Source of the DNA: Heliopora coerulea
Lineage: Eukaryota; Cnidaria; Anthozoa; Scleralcyonacea; Helioporidae
Length of the DNA: 64,000 bases
NCBI GenBank assembly: GCA_030142905.1
Contig: JASJOG010000028.1
Span: 1,295,001 to 1,359,000 of the forward strand
Reading direction: 5' to 3'
How positions within the stretch are numbered: position 1 is the first letter of the stretch; every line of letters starts with the position of its first letter. The notes below the pieces were generated by a model. The model was not told the origin of the DNA, ran no database searches, and was given only the letters and a program-made list of their open reading frames with translations. A program made the translations under genes and the position numbers. Shown here one piece after another: positions 45,501 through 60,500 of the stretch.

Positions 45501-48500
45501 TTTTATTTCTTTTATAAAATAAGCCAAGAGGTAAGCAATAGTAATTGTGAATAACGAACTTTATTTTCAATATCAAATGGTAATTTGTCCTTATTAGTTT
45601 GTAAACCAATCAGAGCTTCCCATTTGCCTCAGGAACAAATTCTGGCATCAGTAAACCAATCAGAGCTTTCCATTCGTGCCAAGAACAAATTCTGGCGTCA
45701 AGCGGCGCCTCTGATGTCATAACCATGTTTGCATAGCCTGATATAAACACGAGCAAGGGGTGCCAGTGTAGATAGTCGAGGATAACAAGATGTGATAACT
45801 TTGGGTGAAGCAACTACCTGAAATTTCTACTACCTGGAGTTTGCTTTCTTTTCTTTTCGTATATTTCAGGTTGTTGCTTCACGCTAAGTTATCGCATCTT
45901 GATATAAACACGGTAATTTTACTGACCAATCACTACATGTGTAATAAGAAACTTAATGTATAACTTGATATATTACATAATTAGTTCATTGTAGTGGTGT
46001 AGCGAAGGGGGATGTTGGGTGTTCAAACCCTCCCCATTGCTATCATAAACATTAGAAAACTGCGCTAGACAGCCGACGGTGTCATGACCTTAAGATAAAG
46101 TGACATTTGTCCCGATTGCCCATGTTGATAATACTCATCACTAACTTCCCAAAAGACATTTCTGCCTGCACACCTGAGCTTTTGGCTGCGTCGGGATTTG
46201 TGGCTGCATATTCGAAGCCGCGATACTGTGAGCCGAAGTCACAGCCTCTTTTTGAATGCGATACTTTATTCATCCTCCTTGTACTGCACAATAATCAAAA
46301 ATATATGTAGCAAAACTTTTTAAGTGGACGTTGAGCGAACCTTTCAACAGCTAAAAGTAGAAGACAGTGGAAGGCAGTGTCTGTATAAGTGATACAGAAG
46401 TTACAACGGACTAATTATTTTTGTATTAATGTTGGCAAAACACTGATTGAACATTAATTTTTGAAAATTTTCCGTATGAATTATCAACGAGTTGTGGATG
46501 TACTATTTAAAAACAAGCAGGATTGCTTTTAACGGATTTAAAACGCGAGGCTACAGACGAGTGTTTTAGATCCGATAAAAACGTTGATTCATGTAGAAAG
46601 TTTGAAAATTAATGTTTTCCAAGCCGCAAAAATTTAAAGGGAAAAGTAAGCGTATTTTTATCTTTCTGAAAACACTACACGATATTGATTTTCCTTTGTA
46701 TTTTCCTCATAAATTATTAATGAGTTTTTAAGGATGGTTAAAGGGCTACAGGCACATTATCATTGTCTGTAGTTTCGCTGTCTTTTGTTGCTCTTTCTTA
46801 CAGAAACGTTCAATGTTTTTTTTTTTTTTAAGCTGAGAGATCAACATAACCGTGACTTAGACCAGTTAAAGAGAAGTTATGAAATAAAGATGAAAGAGTA
46901 CGACGAGGTTTGTGAAGAAGTGAATTAATATTTAAAAATTGTTCTTCTCCCGCCTGAGACCGAAAATGAAGACCGTACTCATCAAACTGCTGTCAAAAAG
47001 TTATTTGATACCCGACAAAGATGCACACGTTTGAAACCTGAACAGACATGAAGGAAGTTGCACTTCTGAATGTAGTTTACAATAGCAGGGAAAGAACTTT
47101 TAAGGTATTATATAATTGAGAAATTACTCCATAAAAACACTGTAATTGATAATTCTTTATGTTGATACGTTTTTGTTTTGATAATTTATAATTTATTCAT
47201 ACGACCCAAAACATCAGAAACGAGAAACCACCGACTTGGTGCATAGTTGACCCATTTTGATTTGGGGGAAATCCAGCTTAATTCGCCCGAATATTGTATC
47301 GTATAAAAAAGTGTCCGGTTTTAATTTGACGCGCATTCAGGCCATATAGCGTTGAGCCTGGCCCCCGCTGTAACGAAAAGTAGTATCCAAAAGGGATTTT
47401 GACTACTTTAGCAAACCAAATTTTGCCCGAATTACTCTCTATTTTATACCCGAATGTTCTCTTTTTTTACAAACTTTGGTGTGTCACACCCACACACTCC
47501 CCATAAACTACACCCCTACCGACCGACGTTCTCACTTGGGAGGTAAGCAGCGGCTATACACAGGCCAGCTCTCTTCCGCTGCGATCTCTGTACAAACCAG
47601 GGGCAAACTCTGAAGTTCCCAAACGTACATCTCTTATATCATAGAGGTCCCATGTAATTCGATTGAGACCCTTCGGGATATTGCTGGTGGCGTTTGACTT
47701 AGAAACTCCCTACGTTAAACAGACTTTACTAAAATTGCCGGAATTTTTTCCAGCATGTGTAGAAGTCCATTTTAGACTGTCTATCATACTCTATGATTGA
47801 CCGAGAAAAAATGACAGCGAAGTTTGCGTAGTCGTAGGGCGAATTAAGTGAAAAAAAAGAAAAGAAATATTGCCGCTGCTGCTACAAGTCCTCATGTAAC
47901 CTTCTGACATTGTCACTCACTTAGTCCCGCATTTTTGATTGTGGATCTTGTATTCTCCATATTTTCTAGCCGTAATTTTAACCCATTATTTGTTTTTCAT
48001 TAATTTCCGTTTGATTTCATTAGTTGCTGAAAACTGCAAACAAACAGTCAGACGACCTGAAAATGAAACTGGTAACTATGTTTCCATGATTTTGATAACT
48101 TGTCGAGACTACGTTTCATTTAGTGGAAGTTTTGAGCTTAATTTTTTTAAGGTTTTGCGATAAAAAACAGCTTCTAACTGGGACGTACCCAGGATTCCCC
48201 TAAAGGAGCTGATGGTTCCATCGAGGGTTTTACTTAGATACTTCCCCGGAATCCTAATTATAGTCGACCCTGAAAAATTCAGCTCAGGAATCCAGGATTC
48301 CAAGTCTCAGCAATTGGTGACGGTGCTCCTACTCTTTTGCAAAGAGATCCTATCTCCTGCTTGGAAGAGTTGTGCCCCCAAAGGTAGTTCCCACCCCTTT
48401 TGTCTTCCCTTCGATGTCGCCACGGTGCTGGCACGATCCCTTAAATGCATATATATTTGTTTAACTGACGGTTCCAACATGTAAAATAGCTGTATAGATC

Positions 48501-51500
48501 CTACACACGGCCCATTCTCGAAAGAGCTTGCGCTGAGTCAAGAACAATAACCATACTTTTTCGGCAAATTTCTTTTATTACTGGAGGTTTAGATCCCGTA
48601 CGAGTTCGTAAACATATGAGGTGCATTTCCAGGTTGCAAATGCTCGTTCGTCTGTGGATTTTGATAAGACAAAACTCGTACACGACTCCCCCGTCCACAA
48701 GGATTTTCTTCTGGAATTTTCATATTGTTTTAGATGAGGTTTTTGTTTTGTTTTGTTTTCTTTTTTTAATCGGTTTTGACTATATCATACTCATGCGATA
48801 TCACACAAATGTTAAACAAACGTCTCAGAGCGAGGTTCAAAGACAATTTTGTGTTTGGAAAGCAGAGGATGAACTTTATTTGGACGAAAACTCTTATTTA
48901 TCGAGACGTACTTTCGCCTACAAAATTAGCTTTAAAATAATACTACTTCAACAATTTCGAGGCCAACTATCTGTATTTTCAGTAAGGGTGAAAACTCAAG
49001 CCTTCTTCCTCGCCTTCCTTTAGATCGATAGTTACGTTCTCGAAGCACAAACATACAGCAAATAGAAGAAATTCCTCATGTTCGCCACGTTTATTTTCTG
49101 ACTCGTAGTCGCAGTCGTCACGTCATTATCAGTGGAGTCAGACAACCAGAATCGGACCCGAAATTGAAACTTTACTGATTCTGGATCAGTCTCACAAAAT
49201 AAATCGAATAAAACCAAACCGATCGTAAAATGGAGTGGTAAATTTTATTTAGTATCGAACTCGAAACTCGTTAAAAATTTCGATATCAATCGAAAACTCA
49301 GTCAGAAGTTGCTGCTCTAATGAGAACGTTTATACTCCAAACTGGGAGCCTTTCAAACTTAATTTCTAACTGTTATTGTTTTCAAAAAGCAATTCTCTAG
49401 TTTTAAATATTGTGTCTAATTCGTAAGTTTAATGTATAGTTTTTCTAAATTTATTTTTAGAGAGAGACTGAAAGCATAAATCAGAAAATAAAAGAGGATT
49501 TTAGTAAACCTGGTTTTTCAGCAATGAAAGCGACAGAAGTGCAGGTAACAATCTTCCTTGGACCGTTTATGTTGTCCGTTCCTTTTGAAAGGACTTTTTA
49601 ATGTTCTATTTTGCCTAAATTTTATTTATCTAACGACTCTATTTGTACCATGTAGGCCAAACTTCAAGCAAGTCTAAGAGAAAAAGATAGGTAACTATTG
49701 AGACATTTCATAGTCGTACTCTGAACCGTATGAAGAAAAACTTCCATGATTATCTTGAGGCCCAACTTACACTATAGGACTGTCGTACACTATTTTTCAT
49801 TCTGCAATATGCAATAACACGACGCTGTTGTGTTTTGTTGAAACATTACTTGAGGCACAGTTTCAGTGTTTTTACAAAGGATTGTTTTTCACATTCTTTT
49901 CCCCTCAGAATTATAGACCAACTAAAATCCGCAGTTGATGTACGAGAATCTCGCGTAAAGGTTTGTTTTTTTGTTATTATTTTTTTTCTATTTACTTATT
50001 CCTGCTGGTGACATGGCACGTGCGCAAAGGACAAGGAGCTAATTAAATAATCGAGGCCTGTCCCATTTTCCCAAATACTGTAAAAAACACTGGCCTTTTA
50101 AAAGGTCTGACGTAAGGTCTCTTTAATATAATATAGCGAACTATGGTGACAGCTTGACGGCTGCAGAAATTATAAGCGGTGGGGTATGAAATTTATGTCA
50201 ATCAAACTTGATAAGTATCTTTGTTTGTTCTGGATAACCGTATCAGCTTTTAGTAAATAGTTCTCCTGAGAAGTTCAGTAAGGACTAGCTCTGATGGGTC
50301 CAGTTTTAATGCAAGAGAAAACCGGAGTATCCGGAGAAAACCTGCGGTGCTTGATAGAGTGGAACTGGACAACTATCTTTTCACATATGACCAAGGTAAC
50401 TTCAACTGGACGACTGCACGGAGCCAAATTAAACTCCTTCACCATTACGTTCTCACAGAATGCAGTAGTTCCGCGATGGAAGTGTATCGTCATGTTATAT
50501 CAAAATGATGCAGCACTGACAAGCAATTAGACTGATGCAGTCTGACACGGTGACAGTCTTTCATTGTCACTCCATGATTCTTTTGTGATACCACGGCTAC
50601 GTCGTACCAAATACAGCCACAAGCTGTAACAGAAGTCGCAACAATTTTTTTGAGCGCGTCTGACATCAGTCCAAAGATAAAGTTAACGTTTTTACGCATG
50701 CACTGGACGCTATGTCCTAGTGTCACGAAAATCATTCTTTGGGATTAGAATACACGATTTAAGTTAACTTTGAGCTGTTGCAATTCAGGTCGACCGAAAT
50801 TAGTTATGTTCGTCAGCTGGATCAAACACGGGGCCTAATGAGGACGGCCCAAATTATGAGGAACTGAGTCCGAGATCAAGGTTGAAACGTGCATTTTACT
50901 AAATTTGTAGTTATACATCTAGTTCAACTCGTGAAAAGATTGACATTTGAGCCTGAGACGATCTTTGGACGTTGTTTTCCGGTTTGCACCAGAAGGAAAG
51001 AACGTCATGGTCGATCGAAACACAATCGGTTGAACTTAAATGAGACAAACTTCGCTTTTGTCATGAACTTACTTCACGGAACTTATTCCGTTTCACATGA
51101 CGCACATCATTGGACCCAGGCCTGAATCTTCCAGTTTATGCTATCTTTTGGCATTCAAAATATTCCTAAAATAAAATTCTGTCCTTTTACGGAGACGGTT
51201 GGACACTTAACGGGGTAAGATTGGCTGAGGAAACATTTCACGCTGAAATTCTTTTAACGTTCGTCCTTTAGCAATTGAAGGAATCTGATGATGCTGACCG
51301 TAAGGAGCAGGTATAATGTCGACCACAAAAGCTCTTTAGAACTGACAGGAAGCTTAGGCAGCTTGCTAGGGATGCAGTAGCGTGTTCCTGACTTCGTATC
51401 GAAAATTCAAAGAAAAACTTATGACTGAAATATTGGTTGAACTTTTTTGTGTAGATCAAAGAAATGAAACACAAAATCGAGGAACGCGATTTTCAAATTC

Positions 51501-54500
51501 AGGTATGATTTTCAACCATTCTTGTATTGTTAGACTAACTCAGTACTCATATTAAAGGGACGCCCTGGATTTTATTCAAGGAGTAGATGTTACCCCTCCC
51601 CCCACCTCAAAAAAAAAAGGAAAAAAAAAAAATCAAACAAACTGGGTTTTCTTTTTGAAAAAGTGTCCCTCGATTAATAGTATGCATATATATTGAATTA
51701 TATGATTGGATGCACTCCTGTGTTATATCGTCATTATGGGATGCTGTAGAAAATGTATCACGATCAACGACCGTAGGTGGAGTCGCAGAGGATTGTTAGA
51801 CGTTCGTCAAGCTCAGATTAGCCTCGTAAGAACGATTTTAGAGTCCCAGACGGGGATCGAACCCGCAACTTTCTGATGACCGCCGAGACGCTGTAACCAT
51901 TAAGCTACCTAGACTCATATGGCGAGCTAGGGAGCAGGTTTGATATATGTGCTGCCTATTCGGTGTTAATCTTGTTGAACATCATTAACGTATAGTGGCA
52001 GCCGGATAGGCAGCACATATGTCGAACTTGCACCTCAGCTCGCCATCTGTGTCTCAGTAGTTCAATGGTTAGGGTCTTACTGGTTGTCAGAGGATTATGA
52101 GTTCGATCCATGTCTACGAGTGATTGTCCAGGCGGAAATCGTAACTTTAATATAAATAGCAATGCCCAACAAATATTGCGAAGTATCGCTATATGTAAAC
52201 ATTAACAAATGGTTAAACAAAAAAAAATGGAAGAGTTTAAAACATATTTATTGACTAACGTTTCGTCGCTACAAGAAACATCATCAGAGTGGAGTTCAGG
52301 GATTACAACGATATATATATATATATATATATATATTAAACTAACGGTATTGAATGGCAAATTGTCATTCAATACTATTAGTTTAATATAAATAGCGACG
52401 AAACGTTAGTCAATAAATATGTTTTAAACTCTTCTAACCTTCTTTGTTTAACCATTTGTTAATGTTTACATATGGCGATACTTCGCACAACTTGTTGGGC
52501 ATTGCTATTTATATTAAAGTTACAGTCCACATCTGGGGTTCAGAAATCGTTTTTCTAAGGTATGAGTTTGTCGAACGTCTAACAAATATAGGCAGCATCT
52601 CCAAGGTCACACATGCTTAACATCAGTCTTATGTATAGAAACACTCAATTAGAGGCATTTCTGACGTAGCACTGTGTTCGTGGGCACCCACCCCACCTTG
52701 ATAGCAAATGTGTCTTACTTGAAGATCACCGTGGAGAGTTAGTGTATGTATAAGACTTCAGAGAGAAATTTAGTTGCAACTTCGTGGCCGGAGGAGTGCC
52801 GAGTAAATTCCCTGGGTACGAGATTGGTTTGGTTGTTCTTTGAGTAACGTGGTTATACTAATTCGATCATCACAGGTTTCAAAATTTGACAAAAAAATTA
52901 TTTGAAACTCCCCCTAGGGCTAAAAAACTCAGTATTTTTTTTTTTGTACGAAAAAATCTAACCCTGGGTTAGGTGGCTTGAAAGGAGGAACCCACAACAA
53001 TCCTGATGTAAATGCCACGACTCACACCACTAGTGTTCACGTTTATAGGTCTTCCGCAGAGTAAATACCTCTAACTTTTGGATAACTGCGTCGACACTTT
53101 TAGTTTTGTACGTTCTTGACATTTTTGCTTTATTTATATAAGGACTGGAAAGAAAAATTAAGAAAAGCGGAGATCACTGTCAAGGTATTTGTTGGATTTT
53201 AGAAAATGGTGATTTTTGTAATGACTACGATCACTTCGACGACGTCGATATGAGTCGATTTACAAGGTGCGATTGTATATGATTGATCGTTCTGATGCAT
53301 CCGATTAACTCAGTGGAGTGTTCCCGACGTTTTGCTACTTTAGTGAGCGAATCAAAAGCAAGAACTGAGCCTTTGAGACGACAATGCGTACGCCAAGACG
53401 AGATACAATCCTATACGACGATCGCATCGTGTAAATGGACCCTAATGGCAACAGCCACAGTGGAAAATGCTGGATTATCTGATAGAGGGGGTTGAAACGT
53501 CAGACTGAAGACGTGAAAATGATCTGGCTGACTTTTATGCACAACGATGACGGCGTTGAGAATGCACTGGGAATAAAAATTATTCATTCTCTTTGTTTTA
53601 CATGAAGAATTCTTTTGCTTAAAGGATGTCTTCGTTGAACATGACGTCGTGGATCTTAAGGTCCCTAATACATTCAATGTTACGGCATTTCATTGCTATT
53701 TGTATGTTTAGGATCTTCGCGGGGAGCTTCACGAAAACGAAAGAAAACTTCAACAGTCTTCTCAAGCAAACAACTCATTAGTGCAAGTAAAGAAATTTCG
53801 CATTTTAGAGCTTTTATATGCCTTAATCAATAAGTGAAACAAATGTCGTATTTAATGGAAATATTAGGCTCTTTCCTTTCCTGCTTTTACCCTGCAATGA
53901 ACCAAATATTGTATTCAATGATTTTTTTTTTGTTTCAACTTTTCTCCCAGAAACTAAACGAGAAGATTAATCTCAAGCAAACAGAGGTAAGCATGGATGA
54001 AGTCTTGTATTTTCTTGCTTGTTTACTTCTAAATAAAAAGACTGCTTAAATATGTGACAATGTCTCATACATACAGTACAAAACAAAGTCAGTGTTCGTA
54101 TGTTGGAAAGTTTTTGGTTCAGACCGGCAAAGAAAAACAAGTAAGTAGACCTAGCCCACAAGCTTGCAAAGCAAAGAAAGCGTTAAAAGCAGTGAAGGAA
54201 GGAACCAAAAGTCATATATATATAAATTATTTAGTAACCTCGTTTGTTCACTCGCTGTGAGAAAGAATTTTCAAGTAATCAATATCTATAAGTTGTGAGG
54301 TGAGCTTTCCACACAATGAACGAGACCTGTGAAACTCCTAAATTACATACCTGAGAGCTCTCATTGCCTATACGAGTATTTACACCAGTTGAAAAACCGT
54401 ATCACCGTTCTGATTGGCTTAAAAATTTCCCGCCTAAACACTGTCTTGAGTAAACTCGCTTCTCAGCTGCGGGTTTTAACTTCTTACTGACTGTATAAAC

Positions 54501-57500
54501 TCTCAACGAACAAGATAAGAAGAATATATTGAACAAGGACTTAATCGTTGATAATTTTGAAAAAAAATCCTAAAAGGTGCAGGAAAGGGAGTGTCGACTT
54601 TGGGTAAGGTGATTGTCTTAAAATGTATGTACCAGTAGCACTGCTAATTCTATAGGCTATGAGCTAGCCAAAGACTACGCTGATTGTTTCACGCATTACT
54701 TTAAAATCACAGTTATATATCATATACAAGTGATGTTTTTGCATGTGCTCTGTACAATACTGTAGCATTTTATTCTTTGGTTGTAATGAATATTAAGACT
54801 CGTTTGCTGTATAGTACATCACAACTCCGCAACTTTTCAGTAAAATCTGGGCGCACACACTTACTGTGAACTCGTCTGTGCAGTATATATTCTCACGTAT
54901 TATTGTCACCTCAAAAGAAGAAAAGAAAATAATGTGATTATCGTACGCTGTTAAGTTAAGCTGCTCAAGTTAAGTCGAAGAATTGAGTTAGTTCAACTGG
55001 ACTTGAGCTGGTATCTTCTGCCATCGGACCGTTGCCTTACGAAGTGAGCAATCGAGTCATCTGTCAACAGTACCCTGGTATACTCCGATTTAAGTGCACG
55101 AGGGTTAACCATGAAGATGCACGGTGTTTCAATTCTATTTCAGAATCATCCTCAGGGTAACGTGAACGGAAAATTTCATGGTTATCTTATCCTGCAAAAG
55201 TCAACACGACAAGTTGAGTTGCTCGCTCTTTAAGAAGCCTTGGAGCGAACACTTCGTCCGAACAAACTTCTTATTCGGTTCATTAGAATTTATTATAAAA
55301 TGAAGTCTACCCGACGGGCACTTTGATTGTTTATATGTATCTCGTCTGCTTATGACGACGTTGAATCATCTTGCTGTCAAGTACTTCACTAATGTACCTC
55401 ATGCTTGTCGGGATGTCAGGCACTGTTCACTGAGCACCAACTTGATGTCAGCTTGCGGTAACTTGGATTGAGGCCATAGCTAAATGTGAATTCGATCAAT
55501 CTTCAAGCCAGTGCAATCCGATGCAACTTGGTGGCCAGACTAGAAGCGAGTTGAAACCTATCGAAACGCGCACTCTCGTTTGGGTATTGCATTAAGGGAG
55601 AACTCTGAAATCTTTGGCGACCTGCGACCAGTGCTAGCCGTCGCTAGTGCGACCAAGTCCCCTCCCTTAGAAACGAATTCAGTTTTTCTCAAACAAATTA
55701 CGTATTTTATTCTCGTCTTCAGCTTGCCGAAGTGCAAGAAAAGTTCCGAGTCCTTCAGCAAAATCTGGAGAAAGCTCAAGATGTCATCGATGAAGCTAGT
55801 TTAAAAGATGTTGAGGTAATGTTTATCCTTCCTTTTCTCCGAAAAGGCGTGCTCGTAAGTGAGTGCAAAAGGTTTGTCAAAGCGAACATGTATTTAATGG
55901 CTAAACAGGGTGAATTACCTTTCATTGAAGGCTTTTGAAGAATCGTCTAAGGCTTTGAAAGCAAAGGATGCCTTGATTGCTGAACTGCAAGGAAACTTAA
56001 AGCAAAGAGAAATGGAAAATGATGTAAGTGACAAAGTTGTTGTTGAACAGAAACGTGTTGCTTCGATGGTTGTCTCTTATGTGCTGAACTGTCAAACGAC
56101 AGCGTGTGTATTTTGTATGTATTTTTAGCATTTGGTTCGATCTAATGGAAGGAAGGATCTGGAGTTGCAGGTTAGCATAGGGTGCAGTGCTGTTAACACG
56201 TGTTTTCATGGCTATGTATTAGGTGTAACCAACTTCAGTCAATTTTACTTTATATTTGGAGATTTGTATCAGATTTAGAACTACTGATCGAATATTTTTT
56301 CTTAGTATTTTTTTATTTATCAGTATTTAATGATTAATAATAGTAATTAGATTGATTGGTTGATTGATTGGTTGGTTGATTGATTGATTGATTGATCGAT
56401 TGATCGATTGATTGATTAATATCACAGATTAAGATTCGTACTTGTAGTTGACGGATATAGAATTACCATTTGTGAACCCCTTGTTGGGAATAGAACGTAT
56501 CTGTTCATGAGAGACATGAATAACCAAGGCCATGATGGTCATGTTGATGCACTTGACAAAGATGATCGAAATTCTGTTGCTAAGGAACACCAACGTGGCG
56601 GCTGTGGCGAGAAATGCACATGCAAAGTATTTTTATGTAGATAGGCCATTGTTTTTTCCAGACATTTTGAACCTTTCATTTTCTCATGTTTTGGCACTAG
56701 TTTGTGACAAGGGTGAAAGAAAAGTACCGTTGAACTTTTTCATGTGTGTGTCTATGTTTTGTTCATTGATTATTTTTTATTTGCTTTAGAAAATGAAAGA
56801 AGCGAAAAGTGTGCAAGAAACAATGGAGCAGAGAATTTATGACAAAGAAAAGGAACTTACGGTTTGCTTTTGTCTTATGTTTATTTCTTTGTCTTCGTAT
56901 ACAGTTTTTGAAGGAAGAATCATTCTGTACAACAGTAAAGAATGATACATGATTTGCAAAATCAAACTGCACATTGGAAACCATTATAACGTTATGCTCA
57001 GATCCTATTCCTGGGGTTAATGGTCAGGTTTGCAATTGCAATTGAGTTAAGATGTATGGTCTGGCATCGGTCACTAAATTTGGAGAGATAATGGAGAAGA
57101 AATTCAATTTTACTCGACGATTTTCATCGCCCCCACCGAAACTCAAAATCTTATTGCTTTACGGATAGTGTGACCTGCTTTACAATCTAAGAGACTCACT
57201 TCAACAGCTATTCAACAACAATTACAGTTCTTTGGATAGAGTTACAGGATTTTATCAACCGATAAATTTTTTGATAAATTTGGTTGACGTAGTTAATTTT
57301 TATTCAGCATTTATGCACGTTTTGTTCGTTGTTGTTTGTTAGCGTATATTAAAATCGAGATGGCATTTATTCTTAAGGAGGTTTTGCCTTTTGCCAGTCT
57401 GTTGAAAATTTGTTGATTTCCCGTAACCATTATCTTTTTTGAAAAAAGTTATTTCGCCGTCCTCAGACTGACATTTCATCAAATATCTAAATTGAAACTT

Positions 57501-60500
57501 TCGATTAAAAGTGATCTAGATTAGAGATGGGGTTGGAGGTTAGGATTAGAGTTTGGGAAAGGATTAACTTCAGTAAAATGGTGAAGTCGTCACCTGATGT
57601 CACTCCGAGGCCAGCGAAATAACGTCTTCCATGTTTTTTTAACCTCCTTCACTGTGGTGAAAAATTTGAGACCTCGTGTCTTCCCCTCGAGCACCGGCTC
57701 TCCATTTTTAATGACTGGTTCCTAATGTCCCCTAAAGTCCTTAGAGTAGTAGTCAGAGATTGGCTTGAAATTGCAGTTAGAGTTGGAATATCGTTTTAAA
57801 TTTCGGTTATGTCAAAATATATGATTACGTTAAGGTCTTGAAATTTAGGGTAAGGATTGGATGTATGCTTTTGTTGATATCAACAAAGTTGTTGTACAGG
57901 TCAGATTTAGACTTTGAATAACTGTTTGGTTTAGATATAACGGTTTCTTGAAGATCTCTAAAGTTAGGACACTTTACAATTAGAGACAGGTTTTAAAAAG
58001 TTTGATGGTTTGGATATGTAATTGCCTGAAGATCCTTGAGACTGTTTTATAATCTGATCCGATTCGAGCCTATCATTGATAATTTTTTTTTACTTCACTT
58101 TAACGACGTAAAGATCGTGTGTTTGTGCCTTAAGTCAAAGTCTGGTGTAGTGCCATGACACCGAACGCTTGCACATTGCCTAGCTAACCCCTAATTCACT
58201 ATGGTAACGCATGTGCTTTTTAACCAGGAACTCACTGAACAACTGATAGGTGCAAAAGACAAATTACGCGAAACTACCGATAAATATGAAGAACAACTTC
58301 AAAACATAGGCGTCGACCACCAAAAACAGCTGATTGCTAAAGAGCAGATAATTCGACGGATGACCGAAACCCTTGAAGAGAAGGAAAGCATGATAAAGGT
58401 GAGTGGAGAACTTCTTGGTTGTTTGCTGTTGTTATGTATATAAGCCAAGTCACAATGCTGTGGTGTCATAACAGTTAACCATTTCCCCTGTCTGCCGTTA
58501 GCCAGAGCAAAATTGCGAATTCATCAGCCACGAAAGTGTTAAAGACAACGGGAATGCTCTTATGGCTTTCAGGTTTAGTTTTCTTGAGGGAAGTTAATGG
58601 ATTAATTCTTATTTGTTTTGCGTGGACTTGTAAGAACCACGTCAGAAAGTTTAGGTTGAATTCTCTACAAAAACGTTCCTGCTAGAAATTTGTTTGTGGC
58701 GCGAAGGTGGACCAGACAGTGAGAGAGATATAGCGCCGTTTTTAATAGTGCAATTCGATCTACAATACAAATATTTTACAAAGAATTATAGGCAAACATA
58801 TATGTTTCTTAATAAACAAACTTACTTCTTTGAATATATCTCTCTGCAATTCCCTTAACTTCAAATTAACCAAACGTATCGAAGACAGGTTAGCCTTCAA
58901 AGCAATCCAGCGCAGAACAATTAAAGAAATAATGCTGCTACTGTGACTAGAGTTCTAGACCTCGTGGTCATGTGGATCAAATGACCTTTGTAACCTAATT
59001 GATAAGCGTAACTATATCTCATTCGACGCTGTTCGTATGATGAACGACATTCCTGTATATAAAGGTTATATAATTTTACTGAAGCCAGAATATCTGTGAA
59101 GGTGTGGTTTGGACTGTGAGAGCTATTGCCATCGTCCAAAACGAGCCTGCTGTTTGTGTTATAAAAGAGGATGGATATGACAGACAAACATTGATGGATG
59201 ATTCACTCAGGGATCGTTGATGAGTTCCTGAATTTTCCAAATGAAAGGAAAACATCTAATATGATAATACTTCAAGTCCATATGTGAAAAATGGTTTTCA
59301 GATGCAAAGAATTTGTAAAGAACTACTTATTTGTGCTTGCTCACTTTAGTGCGTATCTGAATGACTGCCTAGCTTGCTCACTGGTTTGCTTGTTTACAAG
59401 ATGCTTAGCCAGTTTTTCCGTCTTGAGTTTTCCATCCTTTCCTCTTGCGATATCGTGTTACCTACCTTCTTCGTTTCGATGATGCGTTTGTTTTATGTTT
59501 TTCAAAAATGTTTTCCTTAATTTAGGATTTGATTGTAACCCAAGAGAATCTTTCCCTAAGCAGTTCCCTTGACGTAAGTAAAACTTATTGATTTATTTTC
59601 AAATGTGCAATACGATATAGTGCAGCAGAGTACAATACAATGCAATACAATACAGTACAGTACAGTACAATACAATACAATACAATACAATACAATAAAC
59701 TTGCCTCGAATCTGTATATCCCAATCCTAAACGGCCACTCGCTATATAAATAGTGCATATAGTTTTGTGCAGTACAGTAAAATACAGTGCACTACAATAC
59801 AATACAATACAATACAATACAATAAAGCAAAACAGCGTTTATTTAGCACGATTTAACTAATACCGTGTTACGTTCATATAGTCGTGTATACCATATTATC
59901 TACTTACAGAATGAGTTATAATTAAAGCAAAGATAATAAGAAAGGGAGAATCTTGAGGGGAGGGGGGGGGGGAAATACTATACACACTACGAGCACATAT
60001 CCTGTTCTCACCGATTGTTCATAATGGGTGTGAAAATAAAGTAGGCACATGGGCTGTGTTTTAATTAAAGAGCAGTCGTACTTATTACGATCGTGCGGAT
60101 AGCTACATACAGTTGTTCTGTGACGTCTATATAAATCTGTCTATCCTTTTTCTCTAAGGACATCACTGATACTAAAGAAGAACTAATCCAAAAGTTAAGG
60201 GATCGATTGAAAGAACGCGATGCGGCCGTTGAGGTAAGACAACGTTCTGTTCTATTACTCTAAGGACGTCATTGATACCAAAGAGAAAGTCATTCAAATG
60301 ATAAGGGAATTAATTAAAAGAACGAGATTAAAGACGAAATAGGTTGGTGATGTTTCAGGAAGAAAATTCCGAGCACGCACAGAAACATGCAAAGTAGGTC
60401 CCAGCTACCTGATTGTGTGCGAGTTTTTGTTCTTCACTCGAAAGCCTAAAAAGTAACTGTTCGTTTCTTTCTTTTTTGGGTGTGTCCCTTAAAACATCCA

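Noticed and set aside
48616..49023. 135-codon plus-strand frame in intron 8
   Set aside because: No ATG-linked context or motif, and it is not bordered by splice sites in the right phase.
51839..51920. tRNA gene on the minus strand
   Set aside because: A and B boxes are present, but the anticodon stem and acceptor stem pair poorly and a mutated sister copy is nearby; a SINE head is more likely.
56352..56425. Possible CRISPR-like regular repeat
   Set aside because: It is a continuous tetranucleotide microsatellite without spacers; nothing else in the window looks like a CRISPR array.
59599..59817. Tyr/Leu/Cys-rich frame at 59599-59817
   Set aside because: Artefact of the (ATACA)n repeat.
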